A DNA stretch of 64,000 bases from Phycisphaerae bacterium (GTDB lineage Bacteria; Planctomycetota; Phycisphaerae; Phycisphaerales; SM1A02): positions 28,436 to 92,435 of the forward strand of contig JAEUIU010000085.1 in the NCBI GenBank assembly GCA_016795065.1. Direction: 5' to 3'. Under the pieces are notes generated by a model, which ran no database searches, was not told the DNA's origin, and saw nothing but the letters and a program-made list of their open reading frames with translations. Below, piece by piece: positions 34,815-43,963 of the stretch (position 1 is its first letter; the number at the start of each line of letters is the position of its first letter). The translations under genes and the position numbers were made by a program.

Positions 34815-34901
34815 GTCGAGAAACGCTTCGACACGGGATGCGCCCGGATGACCGATACGAAGGACGTGCTGGCACCGGACCTGTCGCGGTGGATCAAGTG
34901 A
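34815..34901 (+). pseudogene. Duplicated 3' end of a sugar-binding protein gene
   Basis: These 29 codons read VEKRFDTGCARMTDTKDVLA and end PDLSRWIK-stop, against VEKRIDTGCTLVTKASMDSP...KEVLAPDLSRWIK-stop at the end of the gene at 33549-34562. The similarity continues past the stop codon into the dispersed repeat. The copy has no upstream coding sequence: the palindromic element lies immediately before it. It is a remnant of a paralogous binding-protein gene or a partial tandem duplication. Confidence 0.85.
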
Positions 34902-34918
34902 GTTTCCGGCGTGGTACT

Positions 34919-34947
34919 TCACCGCGGAGGCGGGGAGGGCGCGAAGG
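34919..34947 (+). repeat. Copy of the CACCGC(A/G)GAGG dispersed repeat after the pseudogene
   Basis: TTCACCGCGGAGGCGGGGAG with the following bases lies 17 bases after the stop of the duplicated gene end, the same spacing as the copy at 34579 after the intact gene. The unit appears inverted at 35070-35090, so the two can pair. Confidence 0.7.
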
Positions 34948-35069
34948 CGAGATGGAGGAAGGGAAGGCGGGAGGTGATTTGTGCCGGGAGTTCCGATCTT
35001 TCGATCGGCGCGCGAACCGGGCAGGCGTCGCCGTTCCACTTCGACCGCCTCCCTCTGGGCTCCACGTAC

Positions 35070-35090
35070 TCCTCGCCTCTGCGGTGAATC
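35070..35090 (-). repeat. Inverted copy of the dispersed repeat abutting the ATPase start codon
   Basis: TCCTCGCCTCTGCGGTGAAT is the reverse orientation of the unit and lies eight bases before the ATG at 35098. The 5' untranslated region of the ATPase gene is thus made of repeat sequence, and pairing with the copy at 34919 could hide or expose its start. Confidence 0.7.
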
Positions 35091-35097
35091 CGCGAGG

Positions 35098-36594
35098 ATG
35101 CCTCGCGTGACACTTCTTATGCAAGGCATCCGCAAGCGATTCGGCGGAACGGTCGCCCTCGACGGCGTCGACTTGTCCGTCGAACCCGCCGAAATCCACG
35201 CCCTTCTCGGCGAGAACGGCGCGGGCAAGAGCACACTGATGAAGATCCTCGCCGGCGCGATCGGGCCCGACGAGGGGACGATGACGTTGGACTCACGACC
35301 CTTCGCGCCGCGCGATCCGATTGCTGCCCGCGACGGCGGCGTCTCGATGATCTATCAGGAGCTCACCCTCGCTCCGCATCTCACCGTGGGCCAGAATCTC
35401 CTCCTCGGCCGCGAGCGTCGGATTCGGGCCGAAGCGGTCCCGGCGGCGATCGAATCGTTAGGACTCGCCATCCGTCCCGACACGGTCGTCCGCAACCTCG
35501 GTCCCGGCGAACGACAGTTGGTCGAGATCGCCCGGGCCCTTCTCGGTGAGGCTCGCGTCGTCGTGCTCGACGAGCCGACCAGTTCCCTCGGCAAGGCCGA
35601 GGCCGAGCGCGTCTTCGGGGCGATGCGCCGGCTGCGCGACCTCGGGGCCGCGGTCATCTTCATCACCCATCATCTCGACGAGGTCCGGGCGGTCGCCGAG
35701 CGCTACACGATCCTTCGCGACGGACGCACCGTCGACTGCGGAACGCTCGCCGATGTTACCGACGACCTGCTTGTCGAGCGCATGGCCGGACGGCCGGTGA
35801 ACCAGGTCTTTCCGCCGCGCCGAAAGAGCCCCGGCGAGGTTGTCCTGCGAGCCGAGCGACTGAGCGGCGATCGTGCGCCGCACGACGTCTCCCTCGAACT
35901 CCGCCGCGGCGAGATCCTCGGTCTTGCCGGGCTCGTTGGAGCCGGGCGCACGGAGTTCCTGCGGGCCCTGTTCGGCCTCGACGCGGTCCGCGACGGTCGC
36001 ATCACCCTCGGCGCGTGGTCCCGCGAGCGGCCGCCCGCAACGCCGTCGCTGCGCCTGCGCCACGGCGTCGGCATGCTCAGCGAGGACCGCAAGCAGGAGG
36101 GGCTCGCCCTGCGGCTGCCGCTGGCGATCAACACGATGCTCTCGTCGCTCGAGCGGGCCTCGACCGCCGGTGTCCTCCGCCAATCGGTCCTTGCCGAGCG
36201 AACCCGGACCTGGTTCGACCGCCTGTCGATCAGGGCCCGCGACCCGTGGCAGCGGGCAAGCGAACTCTCAGGCGGCAACCAGCAGAAGATTGCCCTCGCC
36301 CGCCTGCTCGAGCGCGACGTCGACGTCTTCCTTCTCGACGAGCCGACCCGCGGGATCGACGTTGGCAGCAAGATGCAGATCTATCGGCTGCTCGCCGAAC
36401 TTGCCGCCAAAGGCAAGGCGATCCTCGTCGCCAGCAGTGTGACGAGCGAACTGTTAGGCCTGTGCGACCGGATCGCGGTGATGGCCCGCGGCCGGATCGT
36501 CGCCACTCGCCCGGCCGGAGAATGGACCGAGGATTCGATCCTGGTCGCCACCTGTTCCGCGTCCGGCAGCGGCCCGACGAAGGAGGTCGCATGA
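35098..36594 (+). CDS. Sugar ABC transporter ATP-binding protein (RbsA/XylG type)
   Basis: A 498-residue protein with two ABC domains, the usual layout for ribose/xylose-type importers. Domain 1 has Walker A GENGAGKST, a modified signature LGPGERQLVEIA and Walker B VVVLDEPTSSL; domain 2 has a degenerate Walker A (GLVGAGRTEF), the signature LSGGNQQKIALA and Walker B VFLLDEPTRG. It powers uptake of the sugar bound by the upstream lipoprotein. The ATG at 35098 gives the normal family N terminus; it abuts the inverted repeat. It overlaps the permease gene by four bases. Confidence 0.94.
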   Translation: MPRVTLLMQGIRKRFGGTVALDGVDLSVEPAEIHALLGENGAGKSTLMKILAGAIGPDEGTMTLDSRPFAPRDPIAARDGGVSMIYQELTLAPHLTVGQNLLLGRERRIRAEAVPAAIESLGLAIRPDTVVRNLGPGERQLVEIARALLGEARVVVLDEPTSSLGKAEAERVFGAMRRLRDLGAAVIFITHHLDEVRAVAERYTILRDGRTVDCGTLADVTDDLLVERMAGRPVNQVFPPRRKSPGEVVLRAERLSGDRAPHDVSLELRRGEILGLAGLVGAGRTEFLRALFGLDAVRDGRITLGAWSRERPPATPSLRLRHGVGMLSEDRKQEGLALRLPLAINTMLSSLERASTAGVLRQSVLAERTRTWFDRLSIRARDPWQRASELSGGNQQKIALARLLERDVDVFLLDEPTRGIDVGSKMQIYRLLAELAAKGKAILVASSVTSELLGLCDRIAVMARGRIVATRPAGEWTEDSILVATCSASGSGPTKEVA

Positions 36595-37541
36595 TCCGCG
36601 TCCGCGATCTCCAGGCGGTGCTCCCCGCACTCATCGGACTCGCCGTGGTCGCGCTCACCTTCGCGTCGCTCGCCCCCGAGACGTTTCTCTCGGTCGGCAA
36701 CGCCCGGACGGTGCTGGCCCAATACGCGGGACTCGCCATCGCAGCGATCGGGATGACTTTCGTGATCGTCTCCGGCGGCATCGACCTCTCGGTCGGTTCG
36801 ACCGCGGCGCTCGCATCGGTCACCACCGCGAGCGCCCTCCAAGCGACCGGCTCGCCGACGGCGGCGATCGCCGTCGGACTCGGGACCGGGCTTGCGGTGG
36901 GACTCGTGAACGGACTCTTGGTGAGCGCGGTGCGCATCACGCCCTTCGTTGCGACGCTTGCCACGCTCGGAGCCGCTCGCGGCTTCGCCAAGTGGTGGGC
37001 CGGCGACCAGACCGTCCGCGTCCCCGAACTCGGCTGGCTCCCCGACCTCTCCGCGAAAGTGCCGACGCCGTCGTGGCTCTTCCTGCCGCCGAGCGCGATC
37101 CTCGCCGTCGGCGTCGCCCTCGCTGCGGCGTTCACGCTGCGCAATACGATCTTCGGCGTGCATGTGTACGCGGTCGGTTCCAGCGAGCCAACCGCCCGAC
37201 TCTGCGGCGTGCGCGTCGGACGGACGAAGCTTCTCGTCTACCTGATCTCAGGCCTGTGCGCCGGTCTTGCCGGAGTCCTCCTCTTCGCCCGCGTCAACGT
37301 CGGTGACCCGACCGGCGCCCCAGGCATGGAACTCGCCGTCGTCGCCGCCGTCGTCATCGGCGGAGCCAGCCTGACCGGCGGAGAGGGCCGCATCGCCGGC
37401 TCCGTGCTTGGCGCTCTGATGCTCGGCTTCCTCGCCAACGGCTGCAACCTCAAGGGATGGTCGAACTCGATCCAAGAGATCATCACTGGCGGGATCATTG
37501 CCTTGGCGGTGGCGATTGATGCGTGGCGGCATAGGAGGTAA
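36591..37541 (+). CDS. Sugar ABC transporter permease (RbsC type)
   Basis: The 316-residue protein has about ten membrane helices and the branched-sugar permease motifs GMTFVIVSGGIDLSVGS near the N terminus, ITPFVATLATLGAARG, and GMELAVVAAVVIGGASLTGG with EGRIAGSVLGALMLG. It forms the membrane channel as a dimer. The ATG overlaps the ATPase stop (ATGA) and is preceded by AAGGAGG four bases upstream, the strongest Shine-Dalgarno in the region. It ends the operon. Confidence 0.94.
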   Translation: MIRVRDLQAVLPALIGLAVVALTFASLAPETFLSVGNARTVLAQYAGLAIAAIGMTFVIVSGGIDLSVGSTAALASVTTASALQATGSPTAAIAVGLGTGLAVGLVNGLLVSAVRITPFVATLATLGAARGFAKWWAGDQTVRVPELGWLPDLSAKVPTPSWLFLPPSAILAVGVALAAAFTLRNTIFGVHVYAVGSSEPTARLCGVRVGRTKLLVYLISGLCAGLAGVLLFARVNVGDPTGAPGMELAVVAAVVIGGASLTGGEGRIAGSVLGALMLGFLANGCNLKGWSNSIQEIITGGIIALAVAIDAWRHRR

Positions 37542-37742
37542 CGGTGCGGCGTCGGGTCCACCGAAGGCCAAACCGCCCTTCTTCGCGCTCACATGCGAAT
37601 TCGCCGAGGCTGACCGACATCGTTGGCTGTGAGTCGGCCACCCGCCGGATTCCGGAAGCCCACCAGATTCCCGGATTTTGGACGAACCCGCGTCGCGGTG
37701 CTCTTCATACTTTCCGGCACCGCCTGCTGCACGGAGTGACTC

Positions 37743-39764
37743 ATGATCGCGATCGCCAAAATCGGTACGTCTGCGCTCGTCACGGCCCTGGTCGCCCTGT
37801 CGCCGCCGGGTGGCCCTGATCGCGATGGCGATGGCCTCAGCGACTTCCATGAGGTGCACAAGTACTTCACCGATCCCGGAAGACCCGACTCAGACGACGA
37901 CGGCGTCCCGGACGGAGATTGGTCCGAACGTCGCGAGTTCGCGTACACCATTCGGCGCGTGGTCCAGGTGTTGGGGCCCGTTACTACCGACGTGCTCTGT
38001 GATGACTATCAGGACGCCCGGGTGCTCGACATCGAGGGCGACGGGCTCGCCCGCGGCGTCGTCGAGCTTGAGGTCATTCACTACCCGATCAACACGGTCG
38101 CCTCGGCGATCGTCGCCGACGCGCACTGGCGCGAGCACGTCTCGCATCTTGAGTCGTTCATCGCACCGGGACCAACAGCCAACTGGGACCCGGAGATGCA
38201 GGGAAATCTCATCGCGGCGCTTGCGTCTGACGGCATCGACGTCGCGGCACTCGATGACCGCACACTGGTCGAGCGTGCGGCCGCGTGGCTCCTTCGCCAC
38301 GCCGTTGTCCACGACGGCTTCTCCACGTTCTATACGCGCTTCGATCACGGTCAGCCGAGCATCCAGCCCGGCACCGACTCCGCCGTGCGCGCCGAGGCGG
38401 AACGCACAGGATGCAGCGTCGAGGCATGCCGCGAACGCGAGCTCTTCGCGAAGTCGATGTACGAACGGAAGTCGCGCGGCTCGTGTACGTCCACGGCCAT
38501 CTATCTGGCGGGTTGCCTGCGGGCCCTCGGCATCCCGACACGACTGGTTCTCGCCATTCCGCCGATTGACGGCGGCGATGAGGCCGAGCGCCGGATGCTC
38601 GCGCGCCTTCGTCATCACCACGTCCGAGAGACGCTTGAGGACGGTACGGCAGGTCTCCAGAACGGCTGGTCAAGCCACACCTTCAACGAGGTCTACGTCG
38701 GCGGACGCTGGTGCCGCCTGAACTTCGATCGCCTTGGTCAGAACATCCTCGACCCGGGCTATTTCGGCCTGCTGACGCACGTCGCCACCTTCCCCGACTG
38801 GGCCGACAGCGGAATGCCCGAGACGTGGGGCGTGCGCAACGCCTCCGTGTCGAAGGACGACGTCTTCGGGGGTGCCAACCCCTACTCGACGATCGCCCTG
38901 AGCGACCGCTTTGGCGTGCACGCAACGGTGGCGAATCCGCCTGTGGCGCTGCGCGTCGCCAAGCTGACGATTGACGGGGCGTCCTGGCTGCACGATCACC
39001 CCGCAGGCATCGAAATGGATGTCAGCGAGGCGCCTGATGCGGGCCATCTCCTGGTGCGCGTGGCGTCACCCGAAGCCTCCATCACCACGCGCGACATCTC
39101 GAAGTTCTACGCGAAAGCGGGCAAGCGGTTCGTCCTCCGCGCCGCGGGTCATGAGGACGTCCCGGCAGCCGCCGTCCGCGGGTTCTGGTTCCAACCGACG
39201 GGCGACATGCGACATTTCTATCTTCGCATTGACGCCGACGACCTGGCGACGATGGACGTGAACGCGCGATATGCGCTTGTGCCAGACGATGACGACTCGC
39301 GGTCTTTCTGGAGCGTCGCCGATGGCGTGTCGATCACGCTCCAGGAGCGGGTCGGCGCCGCGCCGCCGCCCCGCGCCTCGCACCCGGAACAGGCCGATCT
39401 GAACGCCATCGTCGTTCAGTCGGCGCATTGGTCCGATCTCGAAGACTCGCCGATCGGCCCAAAGAACGACCTACCGCGATGCGTGCTCCTTGTGGTTGGC
39501 CCGGCGTCGGAGGACCAGGCTCTCAAATCGGCGATGGGTCGATGCGATCTCGAGTTCACGCTTGAGGCCCCGGATCTTCCCTCGATCAGGCTCACATCCG
39601 GAATCGGCACCATCAATACGCGTGAGTTGGCCTGTGCCATGCTGCTCGTCACCGACGACCAACTCCGCCGAGTGAAGAACGGCGTGCCGTATTCGCTCAA
39701 GGCCCGCAACAGCCACGGCGCGGTCCGATGGAAGGTCGCGCCCGACCTGCGGCTCAGTCGCTGA
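37743..39764 (+). CDS. Secreted transglutaminase-like (cysteine protease fold) protein
   Basis: A 673-residue precursor with a signal-like N terminus (1-22), a thrombospondin-type Ca2+-binding stretch (DRDGDGLSDFHE and DSDDDGVPDGDW, 26-60) and a transglutaminase core with catalytic Cys248 in SRGSCTSTAIYLAGCLRALG, His312 in SSHTFNEVYVGGRW and Asp329 in NFDR. The C-terminal half (about 370-673) is beta-rich with no assigned domain. Bacterial members are mostly peptidases or protein-crosslinking enzymes. A GGAG sequence lies about eight bases before the ATG. It stands between the sugar permease and the GH127 gene. Confidence 0.83.
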   Translation: MIAIAKIGTSALVTALVALSPPGGPDRDGDGLSDFHEVHKYFTDPGRPDSDDDGVPDGDWSERREFAYTIRRVVQVLGPVTTDVLCDDYQDARVLDIEGDGLARGVVELEVIHYPINTVASAIVADAHWREHVSHLESFIAPGPTANWDPEMQGNLIAALASDGIDVAALDDRTLVERAAAWLLRHAVVHDGFSTFYTRFDHGQPSIQPGTDSAVRAEAERTGCSVEACRERELFAKSMYERKSRGSCTSTAIYLAGCLRALGIPTRLVLAIPPIDGGDEAERRMLARLRHHHVRETLEDGTAGLQNGWSSHTFNEVYVGGRWCRLNFDRLGQNILDPGYFGLLTHVATFPDWADSGMPETWGVRNASVSKDDVFGGANPYSTIALSDRFGVHATVANPPVALRVAKLTIDGASWLHDHPAGIEMDVSEAPDAGHLLVRVASPEASITTRDISKFYAKAGKRFVLRAAGHEDVPAAAVRGFWFQPTGDMRHFYLRIDADDLATMDVNARYALVPDDDDSRSFWSVADGVSITLQERVGAAPPPRASHPEQADLNAIVVQSAHWSDLEDSPIGPKNDLPRCVLLVVGPASEDQALKSAMGRCDLEFTLEAPDLPSIRLTSGIGTINTRELACAMLLVTDDQLRRVKNGVPYSLKARNSHGAVRWKVAPDLRLSR

Positions 39765-39820
39765 AACGGCACAAGCTTAGGGGAGTTGACCCAATCGCAC
39801 CCAGTCGCGACGCTGCCCAC

Positions 39821-42274
39821 ATGCTCCTCGCCCTCGCCGTCGCCGCGACTGTTGCTGCCGCTGATCCCGCCAAGCCCAGCATCGAGCCCGTGCCGTTCAC
39901 CTCGGTGAAGATCACCGACGGCTTCTGGGCGCCGCGGATCGAGACCAATCGCACGGTGACGATTCCCGCCTGCTTCAAGCAATGCGAAGAGACCGGGCGG
40001 ATCGCCAATTTCGATTCCGCCGCGGCCGTGCTCGCGGACAAACCGGGGCCGAGCTTCAAGGGCAACTGTTACGACGATTCCGACGTCTACAAGGTGATGG
40101 AGGGCGCCGCGTATTCGCTCTCGCAGCGCCCGGATCCGGAACTCGACGCCTATCTCGACCGACTCATCACGAAGATCGCCGCGGCCCAAGAGCCAGACGG
40201 CTACCTCTACACCATCGCGACCGCGAACAAGCGCGGCGCTGACGCACGATGGAAGGAGGAGCAGTGGAGTCACGAGACCTACTGCGCAGGCCACCTGTTC
40301 GAGGCTGCGGTTGCTCATCATCAGGCGACGGGGAAAAGCTCGCTCCTTGACGTCGCCACGAAGGTCGCGGACCTGCTCGTGGCGACCTACCTGCCGAGTG
40401 CGAATCCGAACGCCCGCAAGGAAGTGCCTGGTCATCAGGAAGTCGAGATCGGGCTCGTTCGCCTCTATCGCATCACGAAGAAGCAGGCATATCTCGACCT
40501 CGCCCGTCACTTCCTCGCCGCTCGCGGGGTCGCCGACGGCCGGGCCCTCTACGGCGAATACTGCCAGGACCACGCCCCGCTTCTCGAGCAGCGCACCGCC
40601 GTCGGCCACTCGGTCCGGGCCGGCTACCTCTACACGGGCATGGCCGATGTCGCGGCCATCACCGGCGAGTCCACCTTCGACGCGCCTCTCGACGCAATCT
40701 GGAAGGATTGCGTCGGCACGAAGATGCACATCACCGGCGGCATCGGCGCCCACGCCCACAACGAGGGCTTCGGCGACGGCTACGACCTTCCCAACGAGAG
40801 CGCTTACCTCGAGACCTGCGCGGCTATCGCCAACTGCCTCTGGAACCACCGCATGTTCCTGCGTTCCGGCGACGCTGCCCCGATCGACGTTCTCGAGCGC
40901 ACGCTCTACAACGGCATGCTTTCCGGCGTCAGCCTCTCCGGCGACCGCTTCTTCTATCCGAACCCGCTCGCCTGCGACGGCATGCGCCGCTTCAACCACG
41001 GCACGAACGGACGGGCCGCGTGGTTCGGCTGCGCCTGCTGCCCGGTGAACGTCGCCCGCTTCGTTCCCTCGATCGGCGGCTATGTCTACGCATCGAGCGA
41101 GAGCACGCTGTACGCGAACCTCTTCGTTCAGAGCGAGGCGACCGTTCGGCTCAACGGTTCCGACGTGCACGTGACCCAGACCACGGACTATCCGTGGGGC
41201 GGCAAGATCGAGCTCGTCGTCGACCCATCGGTCGAATCGACCTTCACCGTTGCGGTCCGCATACCGGGATGGGTGCGCAACCAGCCGGTGCCAAGCGATC
41301 TCTATTCCTATGTGAGCGCCAACGGCGTGCAGGTCGGCGGAATGTGGGTGGTCGCGGTCAACGGCAACCCGATCATGCCGCCGAAGATGGAGAAGGGCTA
41401 CGCGATGCTTCAGCGCCCGTGGAAGAAGGGCGATCGCATCACGGTGAGCTTCCCCATGAGCGCTCGTCGCGTCATCGCCAATGAGAAGGTGAAGGCCGAC
41501 GCGGGACGTGTCGCCCTTCAGTACGGTCCGCTGGTTTATGCCTTTGAGGCGGTGGACAACGACGGCTCGGTCGGCGATCTGGTGGTGGATGATGCCGCAA
41601 CGATCTCGCTTGAACGTCGTGACGTGCCGATCGAGGGTGCCGTCACGCTCGCCGTCAAGGGACAGCGCGTGAAGAGCGATGGCATCGAGCGAACGACCTT
41701 CCGGGCCGTTCCGTACGCCCTGTGGGCCAACCGAGGCAACGCCCGCCAGGCAGACGGCCCAGTGGGCGAGATGGCCGTGTGGATGCCGCGCACGAATGAC
41801 GCAGCGCGGGTGACACCGCCCGAGACGCTCGCAAGCCGGGCGGCGGTCACGGCCTCGCACACCTGGGCCAGCGACACCGAATGGGCGACCAACGACCGCC
41901 GCATGCCGGCGTCGAGTGCGGACGGGAGCATCGCCCGTCACACCTTCTGGCCGCACAAGGGATCTTCCGACGCTAGCGCCGAATGGCTGACCTTCACGTG
42001 GAAGGAGCCCGTGACGCTCACCCGTTCCGGCGTCTACTTCTTCGACGACACCGGCGTTGGCGGAGGCTGCGCTTTGCCACGCGGCTGGCGGCTTCTCGTT
42101 CCTGACGGCCATGGCTGGAAACCGGTGGAAGCCGATTCCGATGTCAGTTACGAGGTCGTGAAGGATAAGGCCTGCACCGCCACCTTCGCGCCCATCACGA
42201 CCAAGGCCCTACGGCTTGAGATCGACCTCGCCAACGACCGTTCGGCAGGGGTCCTTGAGTGGACGGTGGAGTGA
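39821..42274 (+). CDS. Beta-L-arabinofuranosidase-type glycoside hydrolase (GH127)
   Basis: The 817-residue precursor begins with a short signal segment (1-14) and an (alpha/alpha)6-barrel of the DUF1680/GH127 family. By alignment with the bifidobacterial enzyme HypBA1, the zinc site corresponds to Glu331, Cys333, Cys406 and Cys407 (LETCA and FGCACCPVN), with Cys406 as nucleophile and Glu315 (HNEGFGDGY) as acid/base. The C-terminal half is beta-sandwich. It should remove beta-L-arabinofuranose from plant or algal glycans. The ATG at 39821 follows a region where an upstream frame is open but not protein-like. The methyltransferase gene starts directly after its stop. Confidence 0.9.
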   Translation: MLLALAVAATVAAADPAKPSIEPVPFTSVKITDGFWAPRIETNRTVTIPACFKQCEETGRIANFDSAAAVLADKPGPSFKGNCYDDSDVYKVMEGAAYSLSQRPDPELDAYLDRLITKIAAAQEPDGYLYTIATANKRGADARWKEEQWSHETYCAGHLFEAAVAHHQATGKSSLLDVATKVADLLVATYLPSANPNARKEVPGHQEVEIGLVRLYRITKKQAYLDLARHFLAARGVADGRALYGEYCQDHAPLLEQRTAVGHSVRAGYLYTGMADVAAITGESTFDAPLDAIWKDCVGTKMHITGGIGAHAHNEGFGDGYDLPNESAYLETCAAIANCLWNHRMFLRSGDAAPIDVLERTLYNGMLSGVSLSGDRFFYPNPLACDGMRRFNHGTNGRAAWFGCACCPVNVARFVPSIGGYVYASSESTLYANLFVQSEATVRLNGSDVHVTQTTDYPWGGKIELVVDPSVESTFTVAVRIPGWVRNQPVPSDLYSYVSANGVQVGGMWVVAVNGNPIMPPKMEKGYAMLQRPWKKGDRITVSFPMSARRVIANEKVKADAGRVALQYGPLVYAFEAVDNDGSVGDLVVDDAATISLERRDVPIEGAVTLAVKGQRVKSDGIERTTFRAVPYALWANRGNARQADGPVGEMAVWMPRTNDAARVTPPETLASRAAVTASHTWASDTEWATNDRRMPASSADGSIARHTFWPHKGSSDASAEWLTFTWKEPVTLTRSGVYFFDDTGVGGGCALPRGWRLLVPDGHGWKPVEADSDVSYEVVKDKACTATFAPITTKALRLEIDLANDRSAGVLEWTVE

Positions 42275-42946
42275 ATGACGCCTGGCTCGGAGACGCCCGA
42301 GTGGCTGACCCCGTTTCGGCTTCGCGAGGAACGCTTCGTTCACGCGGCGATCGCGTGGACGCTGACGCTACCCGCATCCAGTGAGGACCTCTTCGACGCG
42401 GACGCGTTCGAGAGCGACGAGCGGTTGCCCTATTGGGCCGACCTCTGGCCGAGTGCGAAGCAACTGGCCCGACACGTCCTCGACGGTCATGTTCGCGAAA
42501 CCGATGCGATCGAGCTCGGCTGCGGCGTTGCGCTCGTCGCCCTCGCGTTGCGCTCGCGAGGTGTTGACGTTCTCGCCACCGACTACGAACCGACCGCCCT
42601 TCGATTTGCCGAGCTGAACGCGATGCAGAATCGGCTGGGGTCACTGCGGACGGAGGTCGTCGATTGGCGCACGCCGCCGGAAGGGCTTCGCGCGCCTCTC
42701 GTGATTGCCGCGGACGTTCTCTATGAAAAGCGAAACGCCGACGCGCTGGCGGCGCTCATTCCGCGCATCGTCGCCCCGGGCGGACGGGCGCTTCTGGCCG
42801 ATCCTCGACGACCGTGGCGGGCGCACCTGATGGAACGCCTCGACGCGGTCGGCTGGCGTGTCACCGAACGCGAACTTGGAAGCGAGCCCGGCGCGGGAGG
42901 AAAGACGATCGACGTGGTCCTGCTGGAGTGTCGGGCCGCGACGTGA
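42275..42946 (+). CDS. Class I SAM-dependent methyltransferase (METTL21/protein-lysine MTase-like)
   Basis: The 223-residue protein has LPYWADLWPSAKQLARHVLD, the SAM-binding loop AIELGCGVALVALALRSRGV, DVLATDYEPTALRFAELN and APLVIAADVLYEKRN. The WADLWPSA opening followed by ELGCGVALVA matches the Methyltransf_16 family, to which protein lysine methyltransferases such as ETF-beta and METTL21 belong; substrate remains unknown. Its ATG begins immediately after the stop of GH127 with no gap. Confidence 0.82.
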   Translation: MTPGSETPEWLTPFRLREERFVHAAIAWTLTLPASSEDLFDADAFESDERLPYWADLWPSAKQLARHVLDGHVRETDAIELGCGVALVALALRSRGVDVLATDYEPTALRFAELNAMQNRLGSLRTEVVDWRTPPEGLRAPLVIAADVLYEKRNADALAALIPRIVAPGGRALLADPRRPWRAHLMERLDAVGWRVTERELGSEPGAGGKTIDVVLLECRAAT

Positions 42947-42978
42947 GGAGTCGCCGCACCGCCCGGTAGGATGACGCC

Positions 42979-43593
42979 ATGCCCCAGGCGCACGCACCGA
43001 CCATCGGACTCGTCGGCGGGATCGGGAGCGGCAAGTCTGCCGTGGCGGCGACGTGGCGCGATGCCGGCTGTTGTGTCTGCGAATCGGACCAGCTCGCCCG
43101 CGCGGCCCTCGAGGAACCCTCGATCAAGCCGACGCTCATCGCATGGTGGGGACGCGAGATCCTCGGGGCTGATGGACGGATCGATCGCGGCGCGATCGCG
43201 AGGATCGTGTTCACTGATCCCCAGCAGCGCCGCCGACTCGAGTCGCTGACCCATCCCTGGATCGAGCGGACACGACGGGCCGCCTTCGCCGCCGCGCCTG
43301 CATCGACCCCCGCCTTCGTGATCGACGCACCGCTTCTCCTGGAGGTGGGTCTCGACCGAGAATGCGACGCCGTGGTCTTCGTCGACGCCCCGCGAGCGGA
43401 ACGCCTGCGACGAGTTCGGGAGTATCGAGGCTGGACCGACGAGGAACTCACTCGCCGCGAGTCGGCGCAGTGGCCGATGGATCGCAAGCGGGCTGCCGCG
43501 ACGCATGTCCTTGTGAACGATGGCGATCTCGAACTCCTGACAAGGCGGGCCCGGTCGCTCCTGGACGAGATCCGAGCCCAGTTCAGCCGCTGA
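42979..43593 (+). CDS. coaE: Dephospho-CoA kinase
   Basis: The 204-residue P-loop kinase catalyses the last step of coenzyme A synthesis, phosphorylating the 3' hydroxyl of dephospho-CoA. Motifs: Walker A GLVGGIGSGKSAVA (10-23), ESDQLAR, LTHPWIERTRR, VIDAPLLLEVGLDRECDAVVF and RRESAQWPMDRKR. Length matches the family (about 200). It follows the methyltransferase gene by 32 bases and is probably co-transcribed. Confidence 0.95.
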   Translation: MPQAHAPTIGLVGGIGSGKSAVAATWRDAGCCVCESDQLARAALEEPSIKPTLIAWWGREILGADGRIDRGAIARIVFTDPQQRRRLESLTHPWIERTRRAAFAAAPASTPAFVIDAPLLLEVGLDRECDAVVFVDAPRAERLRRVREYRGWTDEELTRRESAQWPMDRKRAAATHVLVNDGDLELLTRRARSLLDEIRAQFSR

Positions 43594-43963
43594 TTCAGAT
43601 ATGCATTCGGTCGGTTAGCCCGACCTTGGCCAGTCAGACTTGACCCGCGCCGGTCACCTGCCGATGATGAGACCGTCGCGATGGCCCTTTCGCCGTCGCG
43701 CCACGACCGGACGCCTGTGGCGACGATGTGCCGGCAACTCGCCGGCGATCCAACCAGATCGGCCCGACAGGCTGCCCACAAGCACGACCGCCCGAACGCC
43801 AACGGGTTACGTGCCTGTCCGCTTCTCCGGTCTCCTCTTCCTCCAACACCACGTCGTCGTTTGCGGTCCGCATTCCCTCGTCACGAGGGCTGACGAGACC
43901 GGCATTGGAACCCCTGCGCCTCGTGCCATGTTGCATGGGCGCCGTTCGAGAGCGATTCGAGCC
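43594..43963. other. Intergenic region and leader upstream of rho
   Basis: The frame of rho is open from 43640, but the text before 43964 (Arg/Thr/Pro-rich) is not protein-like. A short stem GGTCGG-TTAGC-CCGACC (43609-43625) just after coaE, followed by TT, may be a weak terminator. A long rho leader would fit the autoregulation known for rho in other bacteria, but nothing in the sequence proves it. Confidence 0.5.

Noticed and set aside
41991..42005. CCTTCACGTGGAAGG, a parS-like palindrome in the GH127 gene
   Set aside because: Only the inner TTCACGTGGAA matches parS; the flanking bases break the consensus and it is far from parB.
39416..42112. An 898-codon minus-strand open frame opposite the GH127 gene
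   Set aside because: The plus strand has the GH127 zinc site and a signal peptide; the antisense text is Arg/Asp/Val-rich and unlike a protein.
43640..43963. Upstream extension of rho by 108 codons
   Set aside because: The translation is Arg/Thr/Pro-rich without homology, and MTNKNGRRRRRK at 43964 is a typical Rho start region.
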